A stretch of DNA of 64,000 nt, taken from assembly GCF_026340305.1 (NCBI RefSeq), contig NZ_JAPEPI010000003.1:496001-560000 (forward strand), in the 5' to 3' direction. Below the pieces are notes generated by a model, which saw only the letters and a program-made list of their open reading frames with translations, was not told the DNA's origin and made no database searches. Positions 24,318 through 32,996 of this stretch are shown piece by piece (position 1 is the first letter of the stretch; every line of letters starts with the position of its first letter). Position numbers and translations under genes: made by a program. The stretch comes from Streptomyces sp. NBC_01381. GTDB taxonomy: Bacteria > Actinomycetota > Actinomycetes > Streptomycetales > Streptomycetaceae.

Positions 24318-25599
24318 CCTCCCCGTATCGGAACTGCTCGAACTCGACCGCCGCCATGTGTGGCACCCCTACGGCCCCATGCCCGGCCGCCAGGAGCCCC
24401 TGGTCGTCGAGTCGGCGAGCGGCGTACGGCTCCGGCTCGCGGACGGCGGGGGCGAACTGGTCGACGGCATGTCGTCCTGGTGGTCGGCGATCCACGGCTA
24501 CAACCACCCGGTGCTCAACGACGCGGTCCGCGGCCAGCTGGAGCGGATGAGCCATGTCATGTTCGGCGGGCTCACCCATGAGCCCGCGATCGGCTTGGCG
24601 AAGCGGCTTGTCGACATGTCGCCCGACGGTCTGGAGCATGTCTTCCTCGCGGACTCCGGTTCGGTGTCGGTCGAGGTCGCCGTCAAGATGTGCCTGCAGC
24701 ACTGGCGCTCGCTGGGCCGTCCCGCCAAGCGGCGGATGCTGACCTGGCGCGGCGGCTACCACGGCGACACCTGGCAGCCGATGGCGGTGTGCGACCCCGA
24801 TGGCGGCATGCACGAGCTGTGGCAGGGCGTGCTGCCCCAGCAGGTCTTCGCGGACGCCCCGCCGGCGGGTTTCGATGCGTACGACGATGTGTACGCGGAG
24901 CATCTGCGGGAGCTGATCGGGCGGCACGCCGACGAGCTTGCCGCGGTCATCGTGGAACCGGTGGTGCAGGGCGCGGGCGGGATGCGGTTCCACTCCCCCG
25001 CCTATCTGCGGGTGCTGCGCGAGGCGTGCGACGAGCACGACGTGCTGCTCGTCTTCGACGAGATCGCGACGGGGTTCGGCCGCACGGGCCGGCTGTTCGC
25101 CGCGGACCACGCGGGCGTCACGCCCGACGTCATGTGCGTGGGCAAGGCCCTGACCGGCGGCTATCTGACGATGGCGGCCACGCTGTGCACGGCGAGGGTC
25201 GCCGACGGCATCTCGCGCGGCGAGGTGCCGGTGCTTGCCCACGGCCCCACGTTCATGGGCAATCCGCTCGCCGCCGCGGTGGCCTGCGCCTCGATCGACC
25301 TGCTGCTCGGGCAGGACTGGCAGACCGAGGTCAAGCGCATCGAGACGGGCCTGCGCGGCACGCTCGGCGAGGCGGCCGCGCTGCCGGGCGTACGGGACGT
25401 ACGTGTGCTCGGCGCGATCGGTGTCGTCCAGCTCGACCACCCGGTCGACATGGCAGCGGCCACGCGCGCCGCGACACGCGAAGGCGTGTGGGTACGACCG
25501 TTCCGCGACCTGATCTACGCGATGCCGCCCTTCATCACGGGCGACGACGACGTGGCACGGATCGGGCGCGCGGTGTGCGCGGCGGCGAAGGAGGGCTGA
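24310..25599 (+). CDS. bioA: adenosylmethionine-8-amino-7-oxononanoate aminotransferase
   Basis: BioA converts KAPA to DAPA with SAM as amino donor. HVWHPYGPM and DGMSSWWSAIHGYNHP near the start are BioA-specific, GYHGDT and VFDEIATGFGRTG are class III aminotransferase blocks, and the PLP lysine is in CVGKALTGGYL. The 429-residue length is normal. The ATG sits inside the end of bioB, so translation is coupled. A duplicated piece of its 3' end follows (25601-25747). Confidence 0.96.
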   Translation: MPDLPVSELLELDRRHVWHPYGPMPGRQEPLVVESASGVRLRLADGGGELVDGMSSWWSAIHGYNHPVLNDAVRGQLERMSHVMFGGLTHEPAIGLAKRLVDMSPDGLEHVFLADSGSVSVEVAVKMCLQHWRSLGRPAKRRMLTWRGGYHGDTWQPMAVCDPDGGMHELWQGVLPQQVFADAPPAGFDAYDDVYAEHLRELIGRHADELAAVIVEPVVQGAGGMRFHSPAYLRVLREACDEHDVLLVFDEIATGFGRTGRLFAADHAGVTPDVMCVGKALTGGYLTMAATLCTARVADGISRGEVPVLAHGPTFMGNPLAAAVACASIDLLLGQDWQTEVKRIETGLRGTLGEAAALPGVRDVRVLGAIGVVQLDHPVDMAAATRAATREGVWVRPFRDLIYAMPPFITGDDDVARIGRAVCAAAKEG

Positions 25600-25600
25600 C

Positions 25601-25747
25601 ATGACAGTCCTCGTCGTGTCCGGCACAGGCGCCAAAAGCGGCAAGACCGGCACAACAACCATGCCCGCCGCCACACGCGAAGGGCTGCAGGTACGTGACA
25701 CGCACCGGCCACGCCGCATCCGCGGCAGCAAAGGAGGCCTGACATGA
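25601..25747 (+). CDS. 48-aa mini-ORF from a duplicated bioA/bioD junction
   Basis: The first 20 codons copy the start of bioD (MTVLVVSGTG, with a P-loop-like GTGAKSGKT), and the next part copies the end of bioA (PAATREGLQVR against RAATREGVWVR). It has its own ribosome site GGCGAAGGAGGGCTGAC, matching the one before bioD, and its stop overlaps the bioD ATG. I interpret it as a decayed tandem duplication with an inner deletion that left an in-frame coupling ORF. Whether the peptide is made is unknown. Confidence 0.55.
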   Translation: MTVLVVSGTGAKSGKTGTTTMPAATREGLQVRDTHRPRRIRGSKGGLT

Positions 25748-26478
25748 CGGTCCTCGTGGTGTCCGGCACGGGCACCGAGATCGGGAAGACCGTGACGACG
25801 GCCGCGGTGGCCGCACTCGCGGTTGCCGCGGGACGGAGCGTCGCCGTGCTCAAGCCCGCGCAGACCGGGGTCGCGCCCGGCGAGCCGGGGGACGCGCAGG
25901 AGGTGGTGCGCCTTGCGGGTGATGCCGTCACCACCCTCGAACTGGCCCGCTTTCCCGAGCCGTTGGCGCCGAACACCGCCGCGCGGCGGGCCGGGATGGC
26001 GCCGATCCGCCCGCACGAAGTGGCCGATGCGGCCGAGAAGTTGGCGGCCGAGCACGATCTGGTCCTGATCGAGGGCGCGGGCGGCCTGCTCGTCCGCTTC
26101 GACGACGAGGGCGCCACCCTCGCCGATGCCGCGCGGCTCCTTGCCGCGCCGGTCCTTTTGGTCGCGTCGGCGGGCCTCGGCACGCTCAACACGACGACCC
26201 TGACCGCGGAGGCGCTCCGCGCCCGCGAGCTGACGCCGTTGGGCGTGACGGTCGGCAGCTGGCCGACCGCCCCGGACCTGGCCTCCCGCTGCAACCTCGC
26301 GGACCTGCCGCAGTCGGCCGGAACAAACCTCCTGGGCGCGATCCCGGCGGGGGCGGGCGCCCTCTCAGGGCCCGACTTCCGCACCCGAGCGGGGAGTTGG
26401 CTGGGCCCCGAGCTGGGCGGGAAGTGGGACGCGGCGGCTTTCACTGCACGGGAGGCGCCGGGGGCGCGGGAGGTCTGA
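25744..26478 (+). CDS. bioD: dethiobiotin synthetase
   Basis: BioD closes the ureido ring of dethiobiotin with ATP and CO2. GTGTEIGKT (residues 8-16) is the P-loop, VLKPAQTG and LIEGAGGLLVRF are the substrate and Mg sites. The final FTAREAPGAREV is not typical of BioD and matches the repeat unit of the minisatellite that follows. AAAGGAGG precedes the ATG. It is the last gene of the biotin operon. Confidence 0.95.
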   Translation: MTVLVVSGTGTEIGKTVTTAAVAALAVAAGRSVAVLKPAQTGVAPGEPGDAQEVVRLAGDAVTTLELARFPEPLAPNTAARRAGMAPIRPHEVADAAEKLAAEHDLVLIEGAGGLLVRFDDEGATLADAARLLAAPVLLVASAGLGTLNTTTLTAEALRARELTPLGVTVGSWPTAPDLASRCNLADLPQSAGTNLLGAIPAGAGALSGPDFRTRAGSWLGPELGGKWDAAAFTAREAPGAREV

Positions 26479-26599
26479 CGGCCACTGGGCTGACGGGGGG
26501 GCAGGACCTTCGGGTCTTGTCCCCCTTCCCTATGCGCGACGCTGGGCGCGCCGGAAGGCTGAGGGGCGAATGGGCTGACGCAGGGCGGGAACTCGGGAG

Positions 26600-26968
26600 C
26601 CCGTCACCCCTTCCCCCTTCACAGCGCGGCAGGCGCCGGGAGTACCGGAAGCCTGAGGGTCAGTGGCTGACGGGGGCGGGACCTTGGGGCCCGTCACCCC
26701 TTCCCCCGTCGCGGCACGGGAGGCGCCGGGGGCGCGGAGAGTCTGGGGGGCTACCGGGCTGACGCGGGACGGGACCTCGGAGCCCGTCACCCCTTCCCCC
26801 TTCGCAGCACGGGAGGCACCGGGGGCGGGGGAAGCCTGCGAGGCCACCCGGCTGACGCGGGGCGGGACCTCGGAGCCCGTCACCCCTTCCCTCTTCGCGG
26901 CACGGGAGGCACCAGGGGCGCGGAGAGTCTGGGGGGCCACCGGGCTGACGCGGGACGGGACCTCGGAG
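26600..26968. repeat. 93-bp minisatellite following bioD
   Basis: Four tandem units begin at 26600, 26690, 26783 and 26876, each opening CCCGTCACCCC and of 90, 93, 93 and 93 bp. Degenerate part-copies extend to about 26440 on the left, into the bioD 3' end, and about 27060 on the right. Because 93 is a multiple of three, one + frame stays open and reads a 31-residue repeat with AAREAPGARRV; the other strand is open too. No ribosome site or gene-like start is evident. Confidence 0.85.
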
Positions 26969-27307
26969 CCCATCGTCCCCTCCCCCTTCGCGGCTGCGGG
27001 GCAGTGGGCTGATGCGGGGGAAGATTTCGGAGGCCGTCGTTCCGTTTCCCTGAGGGTCCCCGGCTTCGAGCACGCCGGGCCGTGGCCCGGCGGCTTTCGC
27101 GTAATCGGGCCCGCAGCGGTGGCCGCACAGCCCGCGCCCCGGCAGCTACCGCAGCGCCGGAGCCCAAGCCCAGCACCTGCCCCGCGGGCCGCCCCCGGTG
27201 GCGTAACCCCGGAGCCCCGTCGGCCCGACTCGCTGCGGCCGGCGTGGGGGAAACCGGCCCCGGCGGGGCACCATTGCGGTATCCGCTCACCCTGCTGAGG
27301 AGTGCCC

Positions 27308-27979
27308 ATGTCGCCTCGCTCCGCCAAGGCTGTGTCCCGGGACGCCGTGCACCACCCGGTCTTCGCCCGTTTCTACGCACGTCAGAGCGTGGCCGCCGAG
27401 CGCGTGGTCGGCGCCCACCGCAAGGAGCTGCTCGCCGGGCTCTCCGGTCGTGTGATCGAGGTCGGCGCGGGCAACGGCCTGAACTTCGCGCACTACCCCA
27501 CCGCCGTGTCCGAGGTCGTGGCGATCGAACCGGAGCGCATTCTGCGGCAGTTGGCCGCGTCCGCGGCCGTGCGGGCCGAGGTCCCGGTCGACGTGGTGCC
27601 GGGTGCGGCCGAGGCCCTGCCCGTCAAGAGCGAGGCCTTCGACGGAGCGGTGGCCTCCCTGGTGCTGTGCAGTGTGCGCGACGTGCCCCGCGCCCTCGCC
27701 GAGCTGCGGCGCGTCCTGCGGCCCGGCGGCGAGCTGCGGTTCTTCGAGCACGGCGTGGCGCCCGGCAAGGCGATGGCGCGTGCGCAGCGCGTGCTTGACC
27801 GTACGGTCTGGCCCCTGCTCTTCGGCGGCTGTCACGTCGCGCGGGACCCGCTGGCCGCGCTGCGGGACGCGGGGTTCGAGATCGGCCCGTACCGGCGCTT
27901 CCTGGTACCCGCGAAGGGGCCACGGCTGCCCAGTTCGTACTGCGTACTCGGCTCCGCCCGCCGCCCAGAAGGAGACTGA
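27308..27979 (+). CDS. class I SAM-dependent methyltransferase
   Basis: VIEVGAGNGLNFAHYP is motif I, AIEPE motif II, and LRRVLRPGGELRFFEHG is the usual post-motif block of UbiE/menaquinone-type enzymes. FEHGVAPG and FGGCHVARDP resemble the methyltransferase-like 7 (METTL7) group that acts on lipids or thiols. GAGGAG precedes ATG 27308; a GTG six bases earlier is possible. The substrate is unknown. Confidence 0.85.
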   Translation: MSPRSAKAVSRDAVHHPVFARFYARQSVAAERVVGAHRKELLAGLSGRVIEVGAGNGLNFAHYPTAVSEVVAIEPERILRQLAASAAVRAEVPVDVVPGAAEALPVKSEAFDGAVASLVLCSVRDVPRALAELRRVLRPGGELRFFEHGVAPGKAMARAQRVLDRTVWPLLFGGCHVARDPLAALRDAGFEIGPYRRFLVPAKGPRLPSSYCVLGSARRPEGD

Positions 27980-27995
27980 GAGCCCCGACAGGGCG

Positions 27996-28358
27996 TCAGA
28001 CCGGTTGCGTGAGGTTGATCTTGTTGCCGTCCGGGTCCTTGATGTGCCCGACGCGCTGCCCCCACGGCATGTCGTTGGGCGGCGCGAGCACCTCTCCCCC
28101 GAGAGGCTCGGCGTGCTTCAGGCGGTCGTCCACGCTCTCCACCGCCACGCTCAGGAGCATCCGCTGCGGTGTGTCGAGCGGCACCTCCTTGTTCGAGACG
28201 ATGCCGAGTTCCGAGTCGCCGATGCGCAGGTTCACGAAGAACGTGGGCCCTTCCTCCGGGACGCGCGAAACCTCCTCGGCTCCGAGCAGTTCCTTGTAGA
28301 ACCGCAGCAGGCGGTCCAGGTCAGGGGTGACGATCATCGGCTGGATGGCGGCAGACAT
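27996..28358 (-). CDS. VOC-family (glyoxalase-like) protein
   Basis: A single vicinal-oxygen-chelate domain of 120 residues: MIVTPDLDRLLRFYKELLG at the start and GHIKDPDGNKINLTQP at the end, with metal-ligand candidates in both halves. AGGAGGAC precedes ATG 28358, and the longer frame upstream is an artefact. It may act in resistance or metabolite isomerisation. A second VOC gene is divergent from it across 48 bp. Confidence 0.85.
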   Translation of the reverse strand: MSAAIQPMIVTPDLDRLLRFYKELLGAEEVSRVPEEGPTFFVNLRIGDSELGIVSNKEVPLDTPQRMLLSVAVESVDDRLKHAEPLGGEVLAPPNDMPWGQRVGHIKDPDGNKINLTQPV

Positions 28359-28406
28359 CTGCGTCCTCCTACGGCTCGGCGGTCTCGTCGAACCTATCCT
28401 CACCGC

Positions 28407-28757
28407 ATGATCAATGGTGCGCACATCATCGTCTACAGCAACGACGCGGAGGCCGACCGCGCCTTCTTCCGCGACGTACTGGAGTACCCGCACGTCGACG
28501 CCGGCGGCGGCTGGCTCATCTTCAGGCTGCCGCCCGCCGAGGTCGCCGTACACCCCACTCCGGGGCCGGAGTCGCACGAGCTCTATCTCATGTGTGACGA
28601 CGTGGAGGGGACGGTGCGTCAACTGACCGGCAAGGGCGTCCGGTTCACCCAGCCGGTGACCGACGCGGGCTGGGGTCTTCTCACCCGGTTCAAGCTGCCG
28701 GGCGGCGGCGAGGTCGGCCTGTACGAGCCGCGCCACGAGCGGGCCACCGACCTCTGA
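28407..28757 (+). CDS. VOC-family protein
   Basis: This 116-residue protein has one VOC domain: ADRAFFRDVLEYPHVDAGGG, ELYLMCDDVEGTVRQL and FKLPGGGEVGLYEP. It differs from the neighbouring VOC protein and so is not a recent copy. No ribosome site is obvious and the mRNA may be leaderless. It could bind or detoxify a small molecule; there is no substrate clue. Confidence 0.83.
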   Translation: MINGAHIIVYSNDAEADRAFFRDVLEYPHVDAGGGWLIFRLPPAEVAVHPTPGPESHELYLMCDDVEGTVRQLTGKGVRFTQPVTDAGWGLLTRFKLPGGGEVGLYEPRHERATDL

Positions 28758-28779
28758 AGACCGGTTCCGCCGCGGTCAG

Positions 28780-29151
28780 TCACAGGCTCCACTGCCGCAG
28801 CACGTCCGCGATGGCGTGCACGCTCGCGTTGTCCTCCTTGACCAGGCGGGCGAGGTCGCGCACCTGCTCGGCGGATGTGACGACCTTGAGGCCGCTCGCG
28901 ACGAGATAGGCGTAGGCGGCGGACACGGCGAACAGGGCGTTGGAGCGTTCCAGGGCGGGGATGTGCAGGAGCATCTGGAGCAGGGCGGCCGCGCGGTCGT
29001 GCGGGCTCTCGTAGACGGGTACGCCGAATATCTCCGCCTCGTGCCGGCTGACGGCGGCCACCAGGGCACCCCAGTCGGTGACCTGCGGGTCTCCGGGCGT
29101 CTTGTGTTCGGCGATCATCAACAGCCAGGCAAGATCGATTCTGAGGTTCAA
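28780..29151 (-). CDS. Fic/Doc-like toxin component
   Basis: The order of helices matches Doc: RIDLAWLLMIAEHK, LVAAVSRHEAEIFG, ESPHDRAAALLQMLLHIPALERSNALFAV. The catalytic HPFxxGNKR loop is replaced by HIPALERSNAL, so only the central Asn remains; this divergent form is common among Streptomyces Fic-type toxins and may not AMPylate or phosphorylate. It starts at TTG 29151, four bases after the stop of the antitoxin gene, which should repress and neutralise it. Confidence 0.75.
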   Translation of the reverse strand: MNLRIDLAWLLMIAEHKTPGDPQVTDWGALVAAVSRHEAEIFGVPVYESPHDRAAALLQMLLHIPALERSNALFAVSAAYAYLVASGLKVVTSAEQVRDLARLVKEDNASVHAIADVLRQWSL

Positions 29152-29155
29152 GGGC

Positions 29156-29383
29156 TTAACGTCGACCCTCGCGCTCGGGACCGAACTCTTCGACGAACAC
29201 GGATTCGTACTGCTTCATGAAGTCTGCGGCCGCCTCGACGAAGGTGTGTCCCACTTCGCCCGCGTCCTGCTTGACCAGTTCCTCGATGTACCGGTTGACG
29301 CTCATCCCGCGGGCCAGCGCGCGCTCTCTCGCGGCCCGGGCGGTGCCCTCGTCCACCCGTACGTTCAGCTGAGTCTTCGCCAT
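29156..29383 (-). CDS. ribbon-helix-helix antitoxin
   Basis: AKTQLNVRVDEGTARAARER followed by RGMSVNRYIEELV is a ribbon-helix-helix DNA-binding domain (residues 2-40). The C-terminal half is acidic and aromatic (FVEAAADFMKQYESVFVEEF), suited to wrap the toxin. It is the first gene of the operon, and a palindrome at 29392-29411 overlaps its promoter. Start: ATG 29383. Confidence 0.82.
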   Translation of the reverse strand: MAKTQLNVRVDEGTARAARERALARGMSVNRYIEELVKQDAGEVGHTFVEAAADFMKQYESVFVEEFGPEREGRR

Positions 29384-29391
29384 GCCATCAA

Positions 29392-29411
29392 GCTAGCGCC
29401 GCGCCGCTAGC
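29392..29411. promoter_or_regulatory. palindromic operator of the toxin-antitoxin operon
   Basis: GCTAGCG (29392-29398) and CGCTAGC (29405-29411) are perfect arms around CCGCGC. It lies 9-28 bp upstream of the antitoxin ATG, where a ribbon-helix-helix protein would autoregulate. The same stretch could instead end transcripts coming from the left. Confidence 0.6.
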
Positions 29412-29550
29412 ACCCGCAAGAGAGCCAATACCGTGCCCCTTACATACGTCTCAGGGGCACGACCTCGGAGGGATACCGGGCGCCCGCCCCCACCCTCTAC
29501 TCTCAGCAGGGTCACGGGAGTTGGAACCGGCCACAACCCAGGAGGCGGCC

Positions 29551-30369
29551 TTGTCCACACCTGCTTCGGCACCGGCCACGGACCGCTCGGAGCCCGCCGG
29601 GGTGGCGGCACGCGCGCGTGGCCTGACCAAGGCGTACGGATCCGGCGAGACGACGGTGCTCGCCCTCGACTCGGTCGACGTGGACATCGCACGCGGGCGG
29701 TTCACGGCGGTCATGGGCCCGTCCGGATCGGGGAAGTCCACGCTGATGCACCTCCTGGCCGGGCTCGACACCGTTTCGGCGGGCCAGGTGTGGCTCGGCG
29801 ACACCGAGATCACGGGGCTCAAGGAGCGGGAGCTGACGCAGCTGCGGCGGGACCGCATCGGGTTCATGTTCCAGTCCTTCAACCTCATCCCCACTCTCAA
29901 CGCCCTGGAGAACATCACGCTGCCGATGGACATCGCGGGACAGCGCCCCGACCGCGAATGGCTGGAGCACGTCATCGACACGCTGGGCCTGCGCGACCGT
30001 CTCAAGCACCGGCCCGCCCAGCTGTCCGGCGGGCAGCAGCAGCGCGTGGCGTGCGCGCGGGCGCTCGCATCCCGCCCGGAGCTGATCTTCGCCGACGAGC
30101 CGACCGGGAACCTCGACTCGCGCGCGGGCCTCGAAGTGCTCGGCTTCCTGCGCGAAGCGGTCGACAAGCTGGAGCAGACGGTCGTCATGGTCACCCACGA
30201 CCCGGGCGCGGCCGCCCACGCCGACCTGGTGCTCTTCCTCGCGGACGGCCGGATCGTCGACGAGATGCCGCGCCCGACGGCGGAGTCGGTCCTGGAGCGC
30301 CTGAAACGGTTCGACGTGATCCACGCACAGCCCCGTGACGGCGCGGACAGCACGACCGACGAGAGCTGA
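29551..30369 (+). CDS. ABC transporter ATP-binding protein, MacB/LolD type
   Basis: Walker A GPSGSGKST, the Q-loop FMFQSFNLIP, the signature LSGGQQQRVACARAL and Walker B LIFADEPTGNLDS are all intact and of the MacB/LolD subclass. The TTG at 29551 has AGGAGG five bases before it and is preferred to the TTG at 29521, whose ribosome site would be adjacent to the codon. The gene is 14 bp before the FtsX-type permease and energises it. Confidence 0.94.
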   Translation: MSTPASAPATDRSEPAGVAARARGLTKAYGSGETTVLALDSVDVDIARGRFTAVMGPSGSGKSTLMHLLAGLDTVSAGQVWLGDTEITGLKERELTQLRRDRIGFMFQSFNLIPTLNALENITLPMDIAGQRPDREWLEHVIDTLGLRDRLKHRPAQLSGGQQQRVACARALASRPELIFADEPTGNLDSRAGLEVLGFLREAVDKLEQTVVMVTHDPGAAAHADLVLFLADGRIVDEMPRPTAESVLERLKRFDVIHAQPRDGADSTTDES

Positions 30370-30383
30370 GGCGGGGCGCGGCC

Positions 30384-32948
30384 ATGCTGAAGGCGACACT
30401 CCGCAGTTTTCTCGCGCACAAGGGCAGGCTGCTGCTCTCCGCGCTCGCCGTGATCCTCTCGGTGGCGTTCGTCGCGGGCAGCCTGATCTTCTCGGACACG
30501 GTGGCCCGCACCTTCGACCGGCTCTTCGCCTCGACGTCGGCCGATGTGACCGTCGAGCCGAAGGAGGACCTCGACGAGGCGATCCCGTCGGGGCAGACGC
30601 CGACAATCCCGGCGAGCCTCGCCGACCGCGTGTCGAAGGTCGACGGGGTGGCAAGGACCCGTATCGACGCGGCCGTCGACAACATCACCGTCGTCGACAG
30701 CGAGAACGACTCGGTGGGACCGACCACCGGCGCGCCCACCATCGCCACGAACTGGCTGGTCACCGACCGCAGCCCGGTCGAGCTGACATCGGGGCACGCG
30801 CCGCGCGGCAAGGACCAGGCGCTGCTCGACGCGGACACCGCCGACAAGAAGGACGTGGAGATCGGCGACACCCTCACGGTGCTCGCCGGTCCCGGCTCCT
30901 TCAAGGTCGAGGTCGTCGGCATCGTCACGTTCACCACCACCAACCCCGGCGCGGCCCTGGTCTACCTCGACACCCCGACCGCCCAGCGTGAACTCCTGGG
31001 CGACAAGGACGCGGCGACGGGCATCTCGGTGGACGCCGCGGCGGGCGTGAGCGACACCGTCCTCAAGCGCCGTGTCGCGGCCGAGCTCGGCTCCGGCTAC
31101 GACCTGAAGACCGCCGACGAACAGGCCGATTCGGCCGCGTCCGAGCTCGGCGGATTCCTCGACGTCATCAAGTACGTGATGCTCGGCTTCGCCGGGATCG
31201 CCGTCCTGGTCGGCATCTTCCTGATCGTCAACACCTTCTCGATGCTCATCGCGCAGCGCACCCGCGAACTGGGCCTGCTGCGGGCCCTCGGCGCCGACCG
31301 CCGGCAGGTCCGCCGCTCCGTCCTGACCGAGGCGGTGCTGCTCGGCGTGGTCGGCTCGACGGTGGGGCTCGCGGTGGGGATCGGTCTCGCGGCCGGTCTC
31401 ATCGAGCTGATGGGCCTGCTCGGGATGAACCTGAAGTCCACCGAGATGGTCATCGGGTGGGCGACTCCCGTGGCTTCGTACGTCGTCGGGGTGGGCGTCA
31501 CGTTCGTCGCGGCGTATCTCCCGGCGCGGCGCGCGGCGCAGGTCTCGCCGATGGCCGCACTGGCCGACGCCGAGATCGCGGGCGTGGGGCGGCCGTTGAA
31601 GGTGCGCGCGCTGATCGGCTCGCTGGTCGCGCTGGCCGGGGCCGCCGCCCTGGTGGGCTGCGCGACGTCCGAGAAGACCTCGTCGGCTGCGTCCCTGCTT
31701 GGGCTCGGCCTGGTTCTGACGCTCATCGCCACCGTCATCGCGGGACCGCTTCTGGTGCGCCCGGTGATCCGGGTCCTGGGCGGCGCGTTCCCCGCCGTGT
31801 TCGGTTCCATCGGGCGGATGAGCCAGCGCAACGCGCTGCGCAATCCGCGCCGCACCGGGGCCACGGCGGCCGCGCTGATGGTGGGGCTCGCCCTGGTGAC
31901 CGGCATGTCGGTGGCGAGCGCGTCCATGACCAAGTCCTTCGACCAGCAGATCGACCGGACCCTCGGCGCCGACTTCGTCGTACAGAACAGCAATTTCATC
32001 CCGTTCTCGAAAGAGATCACCCAGAAGGTGCGGGACACCGAGGGCGCCGGGCTCGTCGTGCGGCAGCGGTTCACTCCGGTGAAGGTGGCGATGCCGGACG
32101 GGAAGAGCGTGGAGACGACTGCCGCGGGCTACGACAAGCGGCTCGACGACGTCGCCCGCATCACGTATGTGGCGGGCGGGTCCGCCCAGGCGCTCGCGCC
32201 CGGAAACATCGCCATGGAGCGGGACTTCGCGGACAAGCACGAGGTCCGCGTGGGAGAGAAGCTGCCGGTGGAGTTCCCCGGCGGGCGCAGGACCGAACTG
32301 ACCGTGGGCGCGCTCACCAACCAGGAGGGCGCCGAGGGCTTCGGTGTGGAGGGCGGGTTCTTCTTCGGCATCGGCACGGTCGAGGAGTACGTACCGGGCG
32401 GCCAGGACTCCGCGGTGTACGTGAACGCGGCCCCGGGCACGGAACCCGATGCGCTGCGCGACCGCCTGGAGAAGTCACTCGACCCGTATCCGCAGGTGCA
32501 GGTCCGTGACCAGGCCGACTACAAGGAGCTGATCCGCGAGCAGATCGCCGTGATGCTCTATCTCGTGTACGCGCTCCTGGGCCTCGCGATCATCATCGCG
32601 GTGCTCGGCGTCGTCAACACCCTTGCCCTGTCGGTCGTCGAGCGCACCCGTGAGATCGGCCTGCTGCGGGCCATCGGGCTCGCGCGGCGGCAGCTGCGCC
32701 GGATGATCCGCCTGGAGTCGGTGGTGATCGCCGTGTTCGGCGCGCTGCTCGGGCTCGCGCTCGGTCTGGTGTGGGGCGTCTGCGCGCAACAGGTGCTCGC
32801 CCTGCAGGACATGAAGGCGTTCGCGATCCCCTGGTCGACGGTGATCGCGGTGGTCCTTGGATCGGTGGTCGTCGGGCTCGCGGCGGCGCTGCTCCCCGCG
32901 CTGCGTGCATCGCGCATGAATGTGCTGGCGGCCATCGCGCATGAGTGA
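30384..32948 (+). CDS. FtsX-like ABC permease (two-module, 854 aa)
   Basis: Two FtsX modules are present: a first membrane segment (residues 20-40) and large extracellular domain, three helices around 255-400 with NTFSMLIAQRTRELGLLRALG, then a second set from about 415 with RNALRNPRRTGATAAALMVG, another extracellular domain and three helices ending AALLPALRASRMNVLAAIAHE. This actinomycete form exports peptides, antibiotics or lipids, or works as a mechanotransmission machine. It pairs with the ATPase upstream. Confidence 0.93.
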   Translation: MLKATLRSFLAHKGRLLLSALAVILSVAFVAGSLIFSDTVARTFDRLFASTSADVTVEPKEDLDEAIPSGQTPTIPASLADRVSKVDGVARTRIDAAVDNITVVDSENDSVGPTTGAPTIATNWLVTDRSPVELTSGHAPRGKDQALLDADTADKKDVEIGDTLTVLAGPGSFKVEVVGIVTFTTTNPGAALVYLDTPTAQRELLGDKDAATGISVDAAAGVSDTVLKRRVAAELGSGYDLKTADEQADSAASELGGFLDVIKYVMLGFAGIAVLVGIFLIVNTFSMLIAQRTRELGLLRALGADRRQVRRSVLTEAVLLGVVGSTVGLAVGIGLAAGLIELMGLLGMNLKSTEMVIGWATPVASYVVGVGVTFVAAYLPARRAAQVSPMAALADAEIAGVGRPLKVRALIGSLVALAGAAALVGCATSEKTSSAASLLGLGLVLTLIATVIAGPLLVRPVIRVLGGAFPAVFGSIGRMSQRNALRNPRRTGATAAALMVGLALVTGMSVASASMTKSFDQQIDRTLGADFVVQNSNFIPFSKEITQKVRDTEGAGLVVRQRFTPVKVAMPDGKSVETTAAGYDKRLDDVARITYVAGGSAQALAPGNIAMERDFADKHEVRVGEKLPVEFPGGRRTELTVGALTNQEGAEGFGVEGGFFFGIGTVEEYVPGGQDSAVYVNAAPGTEPDALRDRLEKSLDPYPQVQVRDQADYKELIREQIAVMLYLVYALLGLAIIIAVLGVVNTLALSVVERTREIGLLRAIGLARRQLRRMIRLESVVIAVFGALLGLALGLVWGVCAQQVLALQDMKAFAIPWSTVIAVVLGSVVVGLAAALLPALRASRMNVLAAIAHE

Positions 32949-32996
32949 TGGACTGGGCATCGCTGTGCCAACTGTCCATATACACAAGGGGAGTTC

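Noticed and set aside
23803..26055. A 750-residue minus-strand frame across the biotin genes
   Set aside because: It opposes bioB, bioA and bioD, all of which have clear active sites; its composition is that of a frame shadow.
26600..26968. CRISPR array
   Set aside because: The units are contiguous 90-93 bp copies without unique spacers and no cas genes are present.
26530..27327. 265-residue minus-strand frame over the minisatellite
   Set aside because: The frame is open because the repeat unit is a multiple of three; no start site or conserved domain. Treated as a repeat, not a gene.
29451..32240. A 929-residue open frame on the minus strand
   Set aside because: It is antisense to the ABC ATPase and FtsX permease, with a His/Arg-rich composition unlike any protein and no ribosome site; it is a shadow of high-GC coding DNA.
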